Positions 32,578 to 46,014 of a stretch of 64,000 bases of DNA are shown here, one piece after another. The stretch is from Deinococcus metallilatus. GTDB taxonomy: Bacteria; Deinococcota; Deinococci; Deinococcales; Deinococcaceae. The stretch spans positions 2,728,501 to 2,792,500 of the forward strand of contig NZ_CP038512.1 of the NCBI RefSeq assembly GCF_004758605.1. The letters run 5' to 3'. Under the pieces are notes generated by a model. It saw nothing but the letters and a program-made list of their open reading frames with translations. It ran no database searches and was not told the origin of the DNA. The first letter of the stretch is position 1; every line of letters begins with the position of its first letter. Position numbers and translations under genes: made by a program.

Positions 32578-33540
32578 ATGACGGTCGAGAGCCAGGCCGT
32601 CGCCTCGAAGCTGTCGCGCGCGGCAATCTTTCTCGTGGCCACGCTGAACGAAGGCGAGGAGAGCCTGGACGCGGTGCGCGCGATGTGCGGCGATCTGGCC
32701 GGATTCGTGCGGGCGGTCGGCTTTCGCGATCTCGACGGCGGGTTGTCGTGCATCATGGGATTCGGCTCGCAGGCGTGGGACCGGCTGTTCGGCGCGCCCC
32801 GGCCCAAGGAGTTGCATCCCTTCCGCGAGATCAACGGGCGGCATCACGCAGTGGCGACGCCGGGCGATATCCTGTTCCACATCCGCGCGCGGAGCATGGA
32901 CCTGTGCTTCGAGCTCGCGATGCAGATCACCGCGCGCCTGGGCGGTGCGATCACCGTGGTCGACGAGACGCACGGGTTCAAGTTCTTCGACCAGCGCGAC
33001 ATGACCGGCTTCGTCGACGGGACCGAGAACCCGGTCGGGCGGGAGAGCCTTGACGCGGTTCTGATCGGCGACGAGGATTCCGCCTTCGCGGGCGGCAGCT
33101 ATGTGATCGTCCAGAAATATCTGCACGACCTCAAGGGCTGGAACGCGCTTCCGGTCGAGCGGCAGGAACTCATCATCGGCCGCAAGAAGCTGTCCGACAT
33201 CGAGCTGGAGGCTTCGGTCAAGCCCTCCTGGGCGCACAACGCGCTGACCTCCATTACCGACGAGGAGGGCAACGAGCTCAAGATCGTGCGCGACAACATG
33301 CCCTTCGGCACAATCGGCAAGGGCGAGTTCGGCACCTATTTCATTGGCTATGCGCGCTCGCCGTCGCGGATCGAGCGGATGCTGGAGAACATGTTTGTCG
33401 GCAATCCCCCGGGCAATTACGACCACCTGCTCGATTTCAGCCGGGCGGTCACCGGCAGCCTGTTCTTCGTGCCGCCCGAGACATTCCTCGGCGCGGCTGG
33501 CCCCGCGGCGCAAAGCTCGGCGACGGCAAAGCCCGTATAA
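32578..33540 (+). CDS. Dyp-type peroxidase
   Basis: The 320-residue heme peroxidase has the family motif GFVDGTENP (distal Asp147), proximal His220 in PSWAHNAL and the distal Arg in IGYARSPSRIE. It oxidises phenols or dyes with H2O2; physiological substrates are mostly unknown. There is no signal peptide and no encapsulin-targeting tail. AAGGA precedes the ATG. Its codon choice and lower G+C differ from the neighbours, and it sits in a small transferred block between SDR remnants and a truncated molybdoenzyme. The product looks intact. Confidence 0.93.
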   Translation: MTVESQAVASKLSRAAIFLVATLNEGEESLDAVRAMCGDLAGFVRAVGFRDLDGGLSCIMGFGSQAWDRLFGAPRPKELHPFREINGRHHAVATPGDILFHIRARSMDLCFELAMQITARLGGAITVVDETHGFKFFDQRDMTGFVDGTENPVGRESLDAVLIGDEDSAFAGGSYVIVQKYLHDLKGWNALPVERQELIIGRKKLSDIELEASVKPSWAHNALTSITDEEGNELKIVRDNMPFGTIGKGEFGTYFIGYARSPSRIERMLENMFVGNPPGNYDHLLDFSRAVTGSLFFVPPETFLGAAGPAAQSSATAKPV

Positions 33541-33550
33541 CGATCATTGC

Positions 33551-33925
33551 TCAGGCTTCGCCGAGCAGCACGTCCCTCAGGACGACCGCATCGTTATGCT
33601 GTTCGTCATGCGCGCTGTAGACGAGCGTGACGACGCGGTTTCTGGCCAGGCTCCGGATGCGGTCGAGCGCGCCCGATTGCTGGACAAGCTCGGCGCGATA
33701 GCGGCGCTGGAATTCGGGCCAGCGCGCGGGATCGTGACCGAACCATTTGCGTAGCTCGGTGCTCGGCGCCACCTCTTTCATCCAGTCGTCGAGCGCGGCC
33801 TTTGTCTTGCTCACCCTGCGGGGCCACAGCCGGTCGACGAGAATTCGCACCCCATCGCCCGGCTCGGCAGGTTCGTAGGCGCGTTTCAGGCGAAGATGCG
33901 AAGCTGGAACGCTGGAGCCGTTCAT
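33551..33925 (-). CDS. DUF488 family protein
   Basis: The 124-residue protein shows the DUF488 pattern: VRILVDRLWPRRVSKTKAAL near residue 28, then WFGHDPARWPEFQRRY and a terminal Val/Leu-Tyr-Ser strand (VTLVYSAHDEQHNDA). The function of the family is not settled. Its ATG overlaps the stop of the molybdopterin-oxidoreductase fragment (ATGA), showing that the two were one operon in the donor. It converges on the Dyp peroxidase with a 10-nt gap. Confidence 0.82.
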   Translation of the reverse strand: MNGSSVPASHLRLKRAYEPAEPGDGVRILVDRLWPRRVSKTKAALDDWMKEVAPSTELRKWFGHDPARWPEFQRRYRAELVQQSGALDRIRSLARNRVVTLVYSAHDEQHNDAVVLRDVLLGEA

Positions 33926-34230
33926 GCAAAGGTCCGCGCCGCGAAGGGCTCGCCGAAGCTCAGACGACGCACCGCGACCGGAGAGGACTTCAACGGCGGC
34001 TGATGGCGGATCGGGTCGCGGGCATACCAGGTGTGCTGGTTGGCCGATTGCGTGCCGCGGCCGTAGTGGCCGGGCACGAACACCTCGCCCGGCCGCACGG
34101 AATCGAACACTATCGCCACGCCCTCCCAACGGCCGTGCGGCGAGGTGATCTCGACCATACCGCCGAGCCCGATTCCGAGCCCCGCCGCATCGAAGGTGGG
34201 GGCGGCGAACGCGGGAGGGCCAGGCAGGAC
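33922..34230 (-). pseudogene. C-terminal fragment of a molybdopterin oxidoreductase
   Basis: The frame reads TFDAAGLGIGLGGMVEI, TSPHGRWEGVAIVFDSVRPG, EVFVPGHYG, then SANQHTWYARDPIRHQPPLK. This is the molybdopterin-guanine-dinucleotide-binding tail of nitrate reductase/formate dehydrogenase-like enzymes (usual ...G.VF.PFH....AN.LT...DP.S..P..K). About nine-tenths of the gene is missing upstream of 34230. It is the truncated edge of the transferred block. Confidence 0.75.
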
Positions 34231-34348
34231 AGGCGATTTGAGCAGCGAGCAGCCAGTTGACGCAGCCTTGCCCGGCGCGCGTGCCCCATTCCCTAGCCCG
34301 GATGCCCCGGAGCCCCCCCTTCGCCCGCGGCCTGACGTTCCGCGCTGC

Positions 34349-35422
<1,074 letters not shown>

Positions 35423-35428
35423 GGCGGG

Positions 35429-35434
35429 ATGATA
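35429..35434 (-). promoter_or_regulatory. -10 hexamer, leaderless promoter of the M42 peptidase
   Basis: TATCAT is 6 nt before the ATG at 35422. Confidence 0.5.
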
Positions 35435-35444
35435 CGCCCCCGAC

Positions 35445-35475
35445 TTGACCCTCCCCCTGGGGCAGACCGCAGACT
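35445..35475 (+). promoter_or_regulatory. MerR-type promoter with 19-bp spacer and dyad
   Basis: TTGACC (35445-35450), then exactly 19 bp to CAGACT (35470-35475). The dyad CTCCCCC-T-GGGGCAG (35451-35465) lies in the spacer. A 19-bp spacer with a central dyad is the hallmark of promoters that MerR-family activators untwist, so the downstream regulator probably controls itself. Confidence 0.7.
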
Positions 35476-35514
35476 GCTCCTACCTATAGGACTGGACCTC
35501 CGGGGGTGGTCAGC

Positions 35515-36342
35515 ATGACGGACACGGAAGCAACCCTCACCATCGGCGCCTTCTCGCGCGCCTCGCGCCTGAGCCTCAAGGCCCTGCGGCTGTACGACGA
35601 CCTGGGCCTGCTCCCGCCCGCCCGCGTGGACGAGGGGACAGGTTATCGCTACTACACCCCTTCCCAACTGGGCACGGCGCACCTGATCGGCCTGCTGCGG
35701 CAACTCGACCTGCCGCTGAGTGAGGTGCGGGCGGTGCTGGACACCCCCGCGCAGACCCGGGCTTCGCAACTCACGCAACTCTGGGCGCGGGTCGAGCGGG
35801 AACACGGACGGCGCCGGGGCGTGGCGCAGTACCTCATCGAGAAACTGCAAGGAGAGACGGACATGACCGACCACTTCGACGTTCAGCAACGCCTTGTGCC
35901 CGCCCAGCGCGTGGCGACCCTCACCCGGCGGCTCTACGTGGCCGACCTGACAGACTTCATCGGGGAGGCGGGCGGCAGGCTACACGCCTTGACGGGAGCG
36001 CAGACGGCGGGAGCTACCTTCGTGATCTACCACGGTGAGGTCAACGCCGACAGCGACGGCCCGGTGGAAGTCTGCGTGCCCTTCACGGGAAGCCTGACCG
36101 TCCCGGACGACGTGACGGTGCGCGAGGAACCCGCCCACCACGAGGCGTATGTGACCCTGACCCGGGCGCAGTTCGTGTTCCCCGACATCCTGCGGGCCTA
36201 CGACGCCACCTGCGAGTATGCGAAGGCACACGGCACGCCGGGCGAGTTGTCCCCCCGCGAGGTGTACCCGGTCGCCTGGGACGGGCTGAGTGACAACGAC
36301 CCGGCGGGGGACGTGGCCTGGCCCTTCGTGCCGCGCGGCTGA
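35515..36342 (+). CDS. MerR family transcriptional regulator with GyrI-like ligand-binding domain
   Basis: The 275-residue protein has an N-terminal MerR winged helix (IGAFSRASRLSLKALRLYDDLGLL, cut here at its core; residues about 8-75), a linking helix, and a C-terminal GyrI/BmrR-type effector domain (about 118-270). Such regulators bind drug-like cations and activate exporter genes. No exporter is adjacent. ATG at 35515 is chosen over GTG 35506. Its own promoter has MerR geometry. Confidence 0.88.
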   Translation: MTDTEATLTIGAFSRASRLSLKALRLYDDLGLLPPARVDEGTGYRYYTPSQLGTAHLIGLLRQLDLPLSEVRAVLDTPAQTRASQLTQLWARVEREHGRRRGVAQYLIEKLQGETDMTDHFDVQQRLVPAQRVATLTRRLYVADLTDFIGEAGGRLHALTGAQTAGATFVIYHGEVNADSDGPVEVCVPFTGSLTVPDDVTVREEPAHHEAYVTLTRAQFVFPDILRAYDATCEYAKAHGTPGELSPREVYPVAWDGLSDNDPAGDVAWPFVPRG

Positions 36343-36387
36343 ACGTCCCTCCCCTCCCCGCCCCCGGTCCACGCCCGCCGGGGGCGT

Positions 36388-36393
36388 TACCCT
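36388..36393 (+). promoter_or_regulatory. -10 hexamer, leaderless promoter of the thioesterase
   Basis: TACCCT is 6 nt before the ATG at 36400. Confidence 0.55.
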
Positions 36394-36399
36394 GCCGCC

Positions 36400-36780
<381 letters not shown>

Positions 36781-36790
36781 CTTATTTCAC

Positions 36791-36807
36791 CAGTTAAATG
36801 TTTACTG
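36791..36807. promoter_or_regulatory. MarR-type operator and promoter of the ydcZ-ydcZ-marR operon
   Basis: CAGTTAAA-T-GTTTACTG is a 17-nt near-palindrome of the size MarR proteins bind. TTGACT lies just upstream at 36776-36781, and the first start codon, with AAGGAGG, is at 36825. Confidence 0.55.
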
Positions 36808-36824
36808 GGGAACAAGGAGGCCCT

Positions 36825-37283
36825 ATGATTGTCCGCCCTTCCCTGTTTCCCCTGGCGCTCGCGGTGTTGGCGGGAAGCTTTCTGCCCGTCCAGTTTGCCG
36901 TGAACGGCGCGCTGGCGGGACAACTTCATTCGGTGACCCTGACCGCCGCCGTGTCCTACGGCATGGGGACGCTGGGGCTGATGTCGCTGCTGGTCCTGGG
37001 CCGGACCCGACCCGCCTGGGCGTCGGCCCGGCAGGCGCCGCGCTGGGTCTGGCTGGGCGGGGTGGTCGGGAGTGCCTACGTGGTGGGCAGCGTGCTGCTG
37101 ACGCGGGCGCTCGGCGCGGCCCTGGCAACGACGCTGGTGATCGCCGCCCAGGTCGTGACGGCGATCCTGCTCGACCACCTGGGTGTCCTGGGCCTGAAAC
37201 GGCGGCGGGTGAACCGGGCACGTGCTGCTGCGCTGGCGCTGGTCCTCGCGGCGCTCGGCGTGCGGCTGTGGGGGGCGGCGTGA
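36825..37283 (+). CDS. DMT family transporter, YdcZ/DUF606 type (first half of a pair)
   Basis: The 152-residue protein has about five membrane helices and the YdcZ pattern: a start LALAVLAGSFLPVQFAVNGAL, with Asn-Gly after the first helix, and a middle GGVVGSAYVVGSVLLTRALG. These small 5-helix proteins are half-size members of the drug/metabolite transporter superfamily. It is coupled (GTGA) to a second, similar half. AAGGAGG precedes the ATG at 36825. Confidence 0.82.
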   Translation: MIVRPSLFPLALAVLAGSFLPVQFAVNGALAGQLHSVTLTAAVSYGMGTLGLMSLLVLGRTRPAWASARQAPRWVWLGGVVGSAYVVGSVLLTRALGAALATTLVIAAQVVTAILLDHLGVLGLKRRRVNRARAAALALVLAALGVRLWGAA

Positions 37284-37750
37284 ACCTCGCGGTACTGCTG
37301 GGCACGCTGGGGGCGGGGGTGGGGCTGGCGGCGGGCCTCGCCTTCAGCGTGCGGCTGTCCGGCGCGCTGGGCAGCCCGCTGGCGGCCACGCTGGTGAATT
37401 TTCTGGTAGGCGGCGTGTTGATGGTCGTGCTGTGGGGCCTTGGCCTGGACGGGGCGCGGCCCGCGCAGTTCCCCGCCGCGTGGATGCTGACCGGCGGGCT
37501 GCTGGGTGCGGCCTACGTGACCCTCAGCCTGCTGGTGGCCGCGCGGCTCGGCGTGGGCTTCAGCACCGTCGCCGTGACGCTGGGGCAACTGCTGGGGGCG
37601 CTGGTGATCCCGGCCCTGGGCTGGCTGGGCCAGACGCGGCAGGCGCCCACGCCGGGCGGCCTCCTCAGCGCCGCCCTCCTGGCCGTGGCGGTGGCCCTGC
37701 TGGCCTCGGACCGGCAGCAAGGCGAGGCCACGGGCGCTGAAACCCGTTAA
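37280..37750 (+). CDS. DMT family transporter, YdcZ/DUF606 type (second half of a pair)
   Basis: The 156-residue protein starts at GTG 37280, overlapping the previous stop, and repeats the same fold: GTLGAGVGLAAGLAFSVRLS, then NFLVGGVLM and GGLLGAAYVTLSLLVAARLG. Two coupled half-size DMT genes suggest an obligate heterodimer with the two halves in opposite orientation, as in paired small multidrug transporters. marR follows after 10 nt. Confidence 0.82.
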   Translation: MNLAVLLGTLGAGVGLAAGLAFSVRLSGALGSPLAATLVNFLVGGVLMVVLWGLGLDGARPAQFPAAWMLTGGLLGAAYVTLSLLVAARLGVGFSTVAVTLGQLLGALVIPALGWLGQTRQAPTPGGLLSAALLAVAVALLASDRQQGEATGAETR

Positions 37751-37760
37751 AAGGTAAGGG

Positions 37761-38261
37761 ATGAAGACGCCACGGCTGGAACTGGAGCAGATCGAACGGG
37801 ATTGGCGCGCCGCCAGGCCGGACGTGAACCCGGACCCGATGTTGACCGTGATCGCCGTACAGCGGGCCAGTCACGCCCTCCAGACGGCGCTGGAAGCCTT
37901 TTTCGCGCGGCACGACCTGACGCCCTCGGCCTTCGATGTCCTGGCAACGCTGCGCCGCTCCTCTCCCCCGGAGGGTCTGACCCTGGGGGAACTCGCCCAG
38001 CGGATGGCGATCACGCCGCCCGCCGTGACCAAGCGCGTGGACGGGCTGGAGCGCCGGGGCTGGGTGGTCCGGCAGGCCGACGCCGGGGACCGCCGCACGG
38101 TGCGGGCGGCCCTGACCCCCCGGGGCCGGGAGGCCGTGGACCACCTCCTGGCCGACCACGTGGCGCACGAGGAGGCGTTGCTGCGTGACCTGACGCCGGG
38201 CGAGCGGGCCACCTTACGGGCACTCCTGGGTCGCCTTCCCGCCCAGCCCGAACAAGAATGA
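37761..38261 (+). CDS. MarR family transcriptional regulator
   Basis: The 166-residue protein has the MarR winged helix: LTLGELAQRMAITPPAVTKR (recognition helix, about 75-95) and the wing DAGDRRTVRAALTPRG. Flanking helices form the dimer interface. It is the last gene of the ydcZ-ydcZ-marR unit, with a matching palindrome at the operon promoter, which suggests self-control and drug-responsive export. Confidence 0.9.
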   Translation: MKTPRLELEQIERDWRAARPDVNPDPMLTVIAVQRASHALQTALEAFFARHDLTPSAFDVLATLRRSSPPEGLTLGELAQRMAITPPAVTKRVDGLERRGWVVRQADAGDRRTVRAALTPRGREAVDHLLADHVAHEEALLRDLTPGERATLRALLGRLPAQPEQE

Positions 38262-38287
38262 AGGCACACAGGACCTCCAGCTTTGTG

Positions 38288-38304
38288 TTATGTTATTTAC
38301 GTAA
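38288..38304 (+). promoter_or_regulatory. Radiation/desiccation response motif (RDRM) of ddrB
   Basis: TTATGTTATTTACGTAA matches the published 17-nt Deinococcus motif at every position. It is bound by DdrO and freed when IrrE/PprI cleaves DdrO after DNA damage. It lies 6 nt before the ddrB ATG at 38311, with GGAGG between. Confidence 0.95.
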
Positions 38305-38310
38305 GGAGGC

Positions 38311-38853
<543 letters not shown>

Positions 38854-38882
38854 GGGTGAGGGGTCAGTGGGAAGAAACCCCT

Positions 38883-38910
38883 CCACTCACCACTCACCAC
38901 TGACCACTTC
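38883..38910. repeat. Four CCACTCA-type heptads at the end of the DR2231-like gene
   Basis: CCACTCA, CCACTCA, CCACTGA and CCACTTC follow in 7-nt steps and overlap the last seven or so codons of the minus-strand gene. Confidence 0.8.
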
Positions 38911-39327
38911 CTGCCCCTCAATCACCCCCCGCACGTCGGCAGGCTGCCAGCCCTCGGGTTTGAGCAGCTTGCCGTCGGCGCGTCTGGGGCCGCCGAGCTT
39001 GCTCAAGTTCGCTCGGTGGACTTCGGCAAACACAGCGTCGGCGTCGATGCCAAGAGCGTCCAGAGCGCCGTAAGTCACGTACAGCAGATCCGCGAGTTCG
39101 TGGGCGAGGGGCGCGAGGTCGGCGGGGGGGATGCTCTCACCCGCTTGCAGGCGGGCCTCCAGGCGGGTCCATTCCTCCTCGACCTCCTGCACTTCCTCGC
39201 GGATCAGGGTGCGGCGCAGGGTCAGCAGGGGGAGGTCGGGCACGGTGGGGCGTTCCGGCGAGGCCAGGCCCAGGGCGCGGTGAAACTCGCGCAGGCGGGC
39301 GCCGTTGCTGTGGGGAGGCTCGGACAT
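38887..39327 (-). CDS. MazG-like dUTPase (DR2231 type)
   Basis: The 146-residue all-helical protein has the MazG/HisE metal-binding pattern: REEVQEVEEEW (Glu-x-x-Glu) and HELADLLYVTYGALDALGID (Glu-x-x-Asp), then LSKLGGPRRADGKLLKPEGW. It resembles the D. radiodurans DR2231 dUTP/dUDP hydrolase, which keeps uracil out of DNA and supplies dUMP. It lies back to back with ddrB. Its last residues are encoded by a heptad repeat, so the C-terminus may vary between strains. Confidence 0.9.
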   Translation of the reverse strand: MSEPPHSNGARLREFHRALGLASPERPTVPDLPLLTLRRTLIREEVQEVEEEWTRLEARLQAGESIPPADLAPLAHELADLLYVTYGALDALGIDADAVFAEVHRANLSKLGGPRRADGKLLKPEGWQPADVRGVIEGQEVVSGEW

Positions 39328-39333
39328 GGCCGG

Positions 39334-39339
39334 ATGCTA
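39334..39339 (-). promoter_or_regulatory. -10 hexamer, leaderless promoter of the DR2231-like gene
   Basis: TAGCAT is 6 nt before the ATG at 39327. Confidence 0.5.
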
Positions 39340-39365
39340 GAGCAAGGGCTGACCCCCCAAAGCGA

Positions 39366-39389
39366 AAGGGAGCCAGTGACGGCTCCCTT
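39366..39389 (-). terminator. Hairpin terminator of the RNA candidate
   Basis: AAGGGAGCC/GGCTCCCTT is a perfect 9-bp stem with a 6-nt loop; on the minus strand TTCGCTTT follows. Confidence 0.6.
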
Positions 39390-39534
39390 CGGCTTGAGGT
39401 GCGGGTGGCGGGCCTCGAACCCACCTTGCGGCCTACTTCCGGCCCGCTCGCACGCCCGTTGTTGAGGAGGTGGGCGTCTCCCTCCGCCCAGGAGCCTTGA
39501 CCCCCGGCGACGAAGCGAAGTATGCGCCCCCCGT
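39390..39534 (-). ncRNA. Candidate structured RNA with a tRNA-like T-arm
   Basis: On the minus strand -10 TATAAA (39541-39546) leads into about 145 nt that fold into stems. ACGCCC/GGGCGT closes a 14-nt loop (39452-39477). GCGG-CC/GG-CCGC closes GGAAGTA (about 39427-39446). A canonical T-arm GGTGGGTTCGAGGCCCGCC sits at 39407-39425. GTGCG/CGCAC (39449-39453 with 39399-39403) could enclose the last two like an acceptor stem. No usable anticodon (position 33 is not T) and no CCA are seen, so it is not an ordinary tRNA. A tRNA-like Y RNA (YrlA class) is one possibility. Confidence 0.45.
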
Positions 39535-39540
39535 GTCAGC

Positions 39541-39546
39541 TTTATA
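39541..39546 (-). promoter_or_regulatory. -10 of the RNA candidate
   Basis: TATAAA, the only near-consensus hexamer in this GC-rich gap. No clear -35 is seen. Confidence 0.4.
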
Positions 39547-39614
39547 TGTGCCGTCTGGCGGGGGAGCCTTAAGACAAGTGACGTAACGGGCACACCGAGC
39601 GCACAACCACCCTT

Positions 39615-39626
39615 ATGAATATTCAT
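39615..39626. promoter_or_regulatory. ARG-box-like palindrome upstream of arginase
   Basis: ATGAATATTCAT is a perfect palindrome matching the TGAATNNNNATTCA core of ArgR/AhrC sites in form, with a half-site TGCATA a few bases on. It lies about 70 nt before the arginase -10. Confidence 0.55.
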
Positions 39627-39695
39627 CTGCATATCCCCCACGTCGGGAAGCGCATCATATTCTTGCAAGGCTGAGGCATAGCGGCTTTTCGGCCC

Positions 39696-39701
39696 TACTC
39701 T
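39696..39701 (+). promoter_or_regulatory. -10 hexamer of the arginase gene
   Basis: TACTCT is 7 nt before the ATG at 39709; GGAGG lies in between, so either leaderless or very short-leader translation is possible. Confidence 0.5.
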
Positions 39702-39708
39702 GGAGGCC

Positions 39709-40608
<900 letters not shown>

Positions 40609-40682
40609 GCCCAGAATTGCGACCCAGCAGGCATTTGTGGCCCACCAAGTTCCCATCCGCCCGGAGCAGAATGGGAAGACCC

Positions 40683-42161
40683 ATGAACGCCAATCCGCGC
40701 CGCATTCCGGCTTCCCGCCAGCCGGTCCGCCGTGTCTCCGCGCTGCTCGCCGCCGCGACCCTGCTCACGTCCGGGCTGTTCGGCTCCGCCACCCTCGCCC
40801 AGTCCAGCCTGCCCCAGCTCAGCCAGTCCCAGTCCAGCCTGTCCCGGCTCGCTGCCGCCGGGACCGCAGAACCCCCGATTCGTTCGGAACAGATCGGCGC
40901 GGCCCAGTCCAATCAGGCCCAGTCCGGTCAGGCCGGGTCCAGTCAGGCGGCGCAGGTGGTGTCGCCCGCCCAGGCGATCTTCGACGAGGTCAATGACCTG
41001 CTGCACGACGAGTACGGCGGCCTGTCCACCGTGGACCGCACAGCCCTGACCCGCGAGTATCAGGGGCGGCTGGACGCGGTCTGTGCCCCCACACCGGCCA
41101 CCTGCGCGGCCGAGAAGGCCTATCCGGTGGTGGAAGCCGAGGTGACCGCGCTGGGCGACGAACACACCTTCTTCCAGACGCCGGAGGATTTTCAGGACTT
41201 CCTGGCGAGCGCCACGGGCGGCAACCGCAGGCAGTTCGGCGTCAAGCTCGCGCGGCTGGACGGCGAGAACCGGGTGGTGCTGGAGGTCGTGCCGCAGAGC
41301 GCCGCCGAGGAGGCCGGGCTGACGCGCGGCGACGTGCTGCTGACCCTGGACGGCAAACCCTACACCTACGACGCGCTGCGGGACGCGCGGCTGGCGGGAC
41401 GCACGATCACGCTGGGGGTGGAACGGGGCGGGCAGCCGCTGACGGTGGCCCTGACCTCGCGCGACAGCAGCACCCTCGACCTGCCGCGGCTGAGCTTTAC
41501 CGGCCCGCAGAACACGGTCGCGGTGCTGCGGATTCCCAGCTTCCTGCCGAGCGGCAGCGTGGCGCAGCGCGTGCATGACCTCGTCGCGGAGGCCCGCCAG
41601 CGCGGGGCGCAGGGCATCGTGGTGGACCTGCGCGGCAACCCGGGCGGCAGCCTGGCCGACTGCGACAGCGCCGTGAGCGCCTTTGTCCCCAGCTTCATGC
41701 GGGTGGCGCACACCGCCGACGGCGAGGTGGCCACGCTGGTGCAGCAGGGCCTGCGGATGGAAAACGGGCGGAACGCCGGGAGTGTCCGCAACCCGCAGCT
41801 CTGGACCGGCCCGCTCACCGTGCTGGTTGATCACGGCAGCGCCTCGTGCAGCGAATTCTTCGCCTACGAGGTCCAGTACGCCAAGCGCGGCCCGGTCATC
41901 GGGGAGGCGACGGCGGGCGTGGGCAACACCGCCACGCGCATCTTTCCGGTGGGTGAGGACGCCGCCTTGCAGCTCACGATCCTGCACTACACCAAGCAGG
42001 GCGGCCAGCCCTACCCGGTCCGCGTGACCCCCGACCAGCTTCACGCCGAAACCGAGGACGACGTGCGGCTGCTCACGCACGGGCAGGACACCCTCCTGGC
42101 CCTGGGCGTGCAGGCCCTGGCCACCGCGCCGACCATCGCGCAGAACCTGACCCAGCCCTGA
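40683..42161 (+). CDS. S41 family (C-terminal-processing-like) peptidase with PDZ domain, secreted
   Basis: The 492-residue protein has a signal peptide (about 1-38), a Ser/Gln-rich linker (40-90), a helical part, a PDZ domain (about 180-260) and the S41 core with the nucleophile in DHGSASCSEFFAYE. The lysine of classical CtpA/Prc (GKG in GE.T.GKG) is replaced: the sequence is GEATAGVGNTA. That matches the IRBP/tricorn-like branch, or the enzyme may be altered. The long upstream extension of the ORF belongs to the arginase region and is excluded. Confidence 0.85.
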   Translation: MNANPRRIPASRQPVRRVSALLAAATLLTSGLFGSATLAQSSLPQLSQSQSSLSRLAAAGTAEPPIRSEQIGAAQSNQAQSGQAGSSQAAQVVSPAQAIFDEVNDLLHDEYGGLSTVDRTALTREYQGRLDAVCAPTPATCAAEKAYPVVEAEVTALGDEHTFFQTPEDFQDFLASATGGNRRQFGVKLARLDGENRVVLEVVPQSAAEEAGLTRGDVLLTLDGKPYTYDALRDARLAGRTITLGVERGGQPLTVALTSRDSSTLDLPRLSFTGPQNTVAVLRIPSFLPSGSVAQRVHDLVAEARQRGAQGIVVDLRGNPGGSLADCDSAVSAFVPSFMRVAHTADGEVATLVQQGLRMENGRNAGSVRNPQLWTGPLTVLVDHGSASCSEFFAYEVQYAKRGPVIGEATAGVGNTATRIFPVGEDAALQLTILHYTKQGGQPYPVRVTPDQLHAETEDDVRLLTHGQDTLLALGVQALATAPTIAQNLTQP

Positions 42162-42248
42162 AGCCCACCCCCAGCCAACCACAGGCGGGCAAACTGGATG
42201 AGCGCCAGTTTGCCCCTTTTCCTGCCACTGTTCTGACGGAAAGGACCG

Positions 42249-44708
<2,460 letters not shown>

Positions 44709-44760
44709 GGGAACCTCGGGAGGGAGGAGGAAAAGGGCGTCGCGGCGACAGTCGGACCGT

Positions 44761-45908
<1,148 letters not shown>

Positions 45909-45915
45909 GCCGTCC

Positions 45916-45944
45916 AGGGTAACGGGCGGGGGAGGGAGGGTCAA
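45916..45944 (-). promoter_or_regulatory. Promoter of the pheST leader
   Basis: TTGACC (45939-45944), a 17-nt spacer and TACCCT (45916-45921), then 7 nt to the leader ATG at 45908. Confidence 0.8.
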
Positions 45945-46014
45945 GGCGGCGCGCTGACGGTCGGCTGACGGGGCCATCACTCCGCCATTACAGGTCGGGT
46001 GGCAGGGTGGGGGC

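Noticed and set aside
32490..34250. Insertion sequence or integrase at the transferred block
   Set aside because: I found no transposase, integrase, inverted ends or target duplication; the edges are only gene fragments.
38854..38910. CRISPR-like spaced repeats
   Set aside because: Units are 7 nt and contiguous, without spacers.
39390..39480. Ordinary class II tRNA (Ser/Leu) on the minus strand
   Set aside because: A T-arm is present, but no anticodon loop with T33, no matching 7-bp acceptor and no CCA; reported instead as an RNA candidate.
39390..39480. SRP RNA or tmRNA
   Set aside because: A GGAA loop is present, but the conserved SRP symmetric loop partners are not, and the tmRNA tag region and 5' acceptor half are missing.
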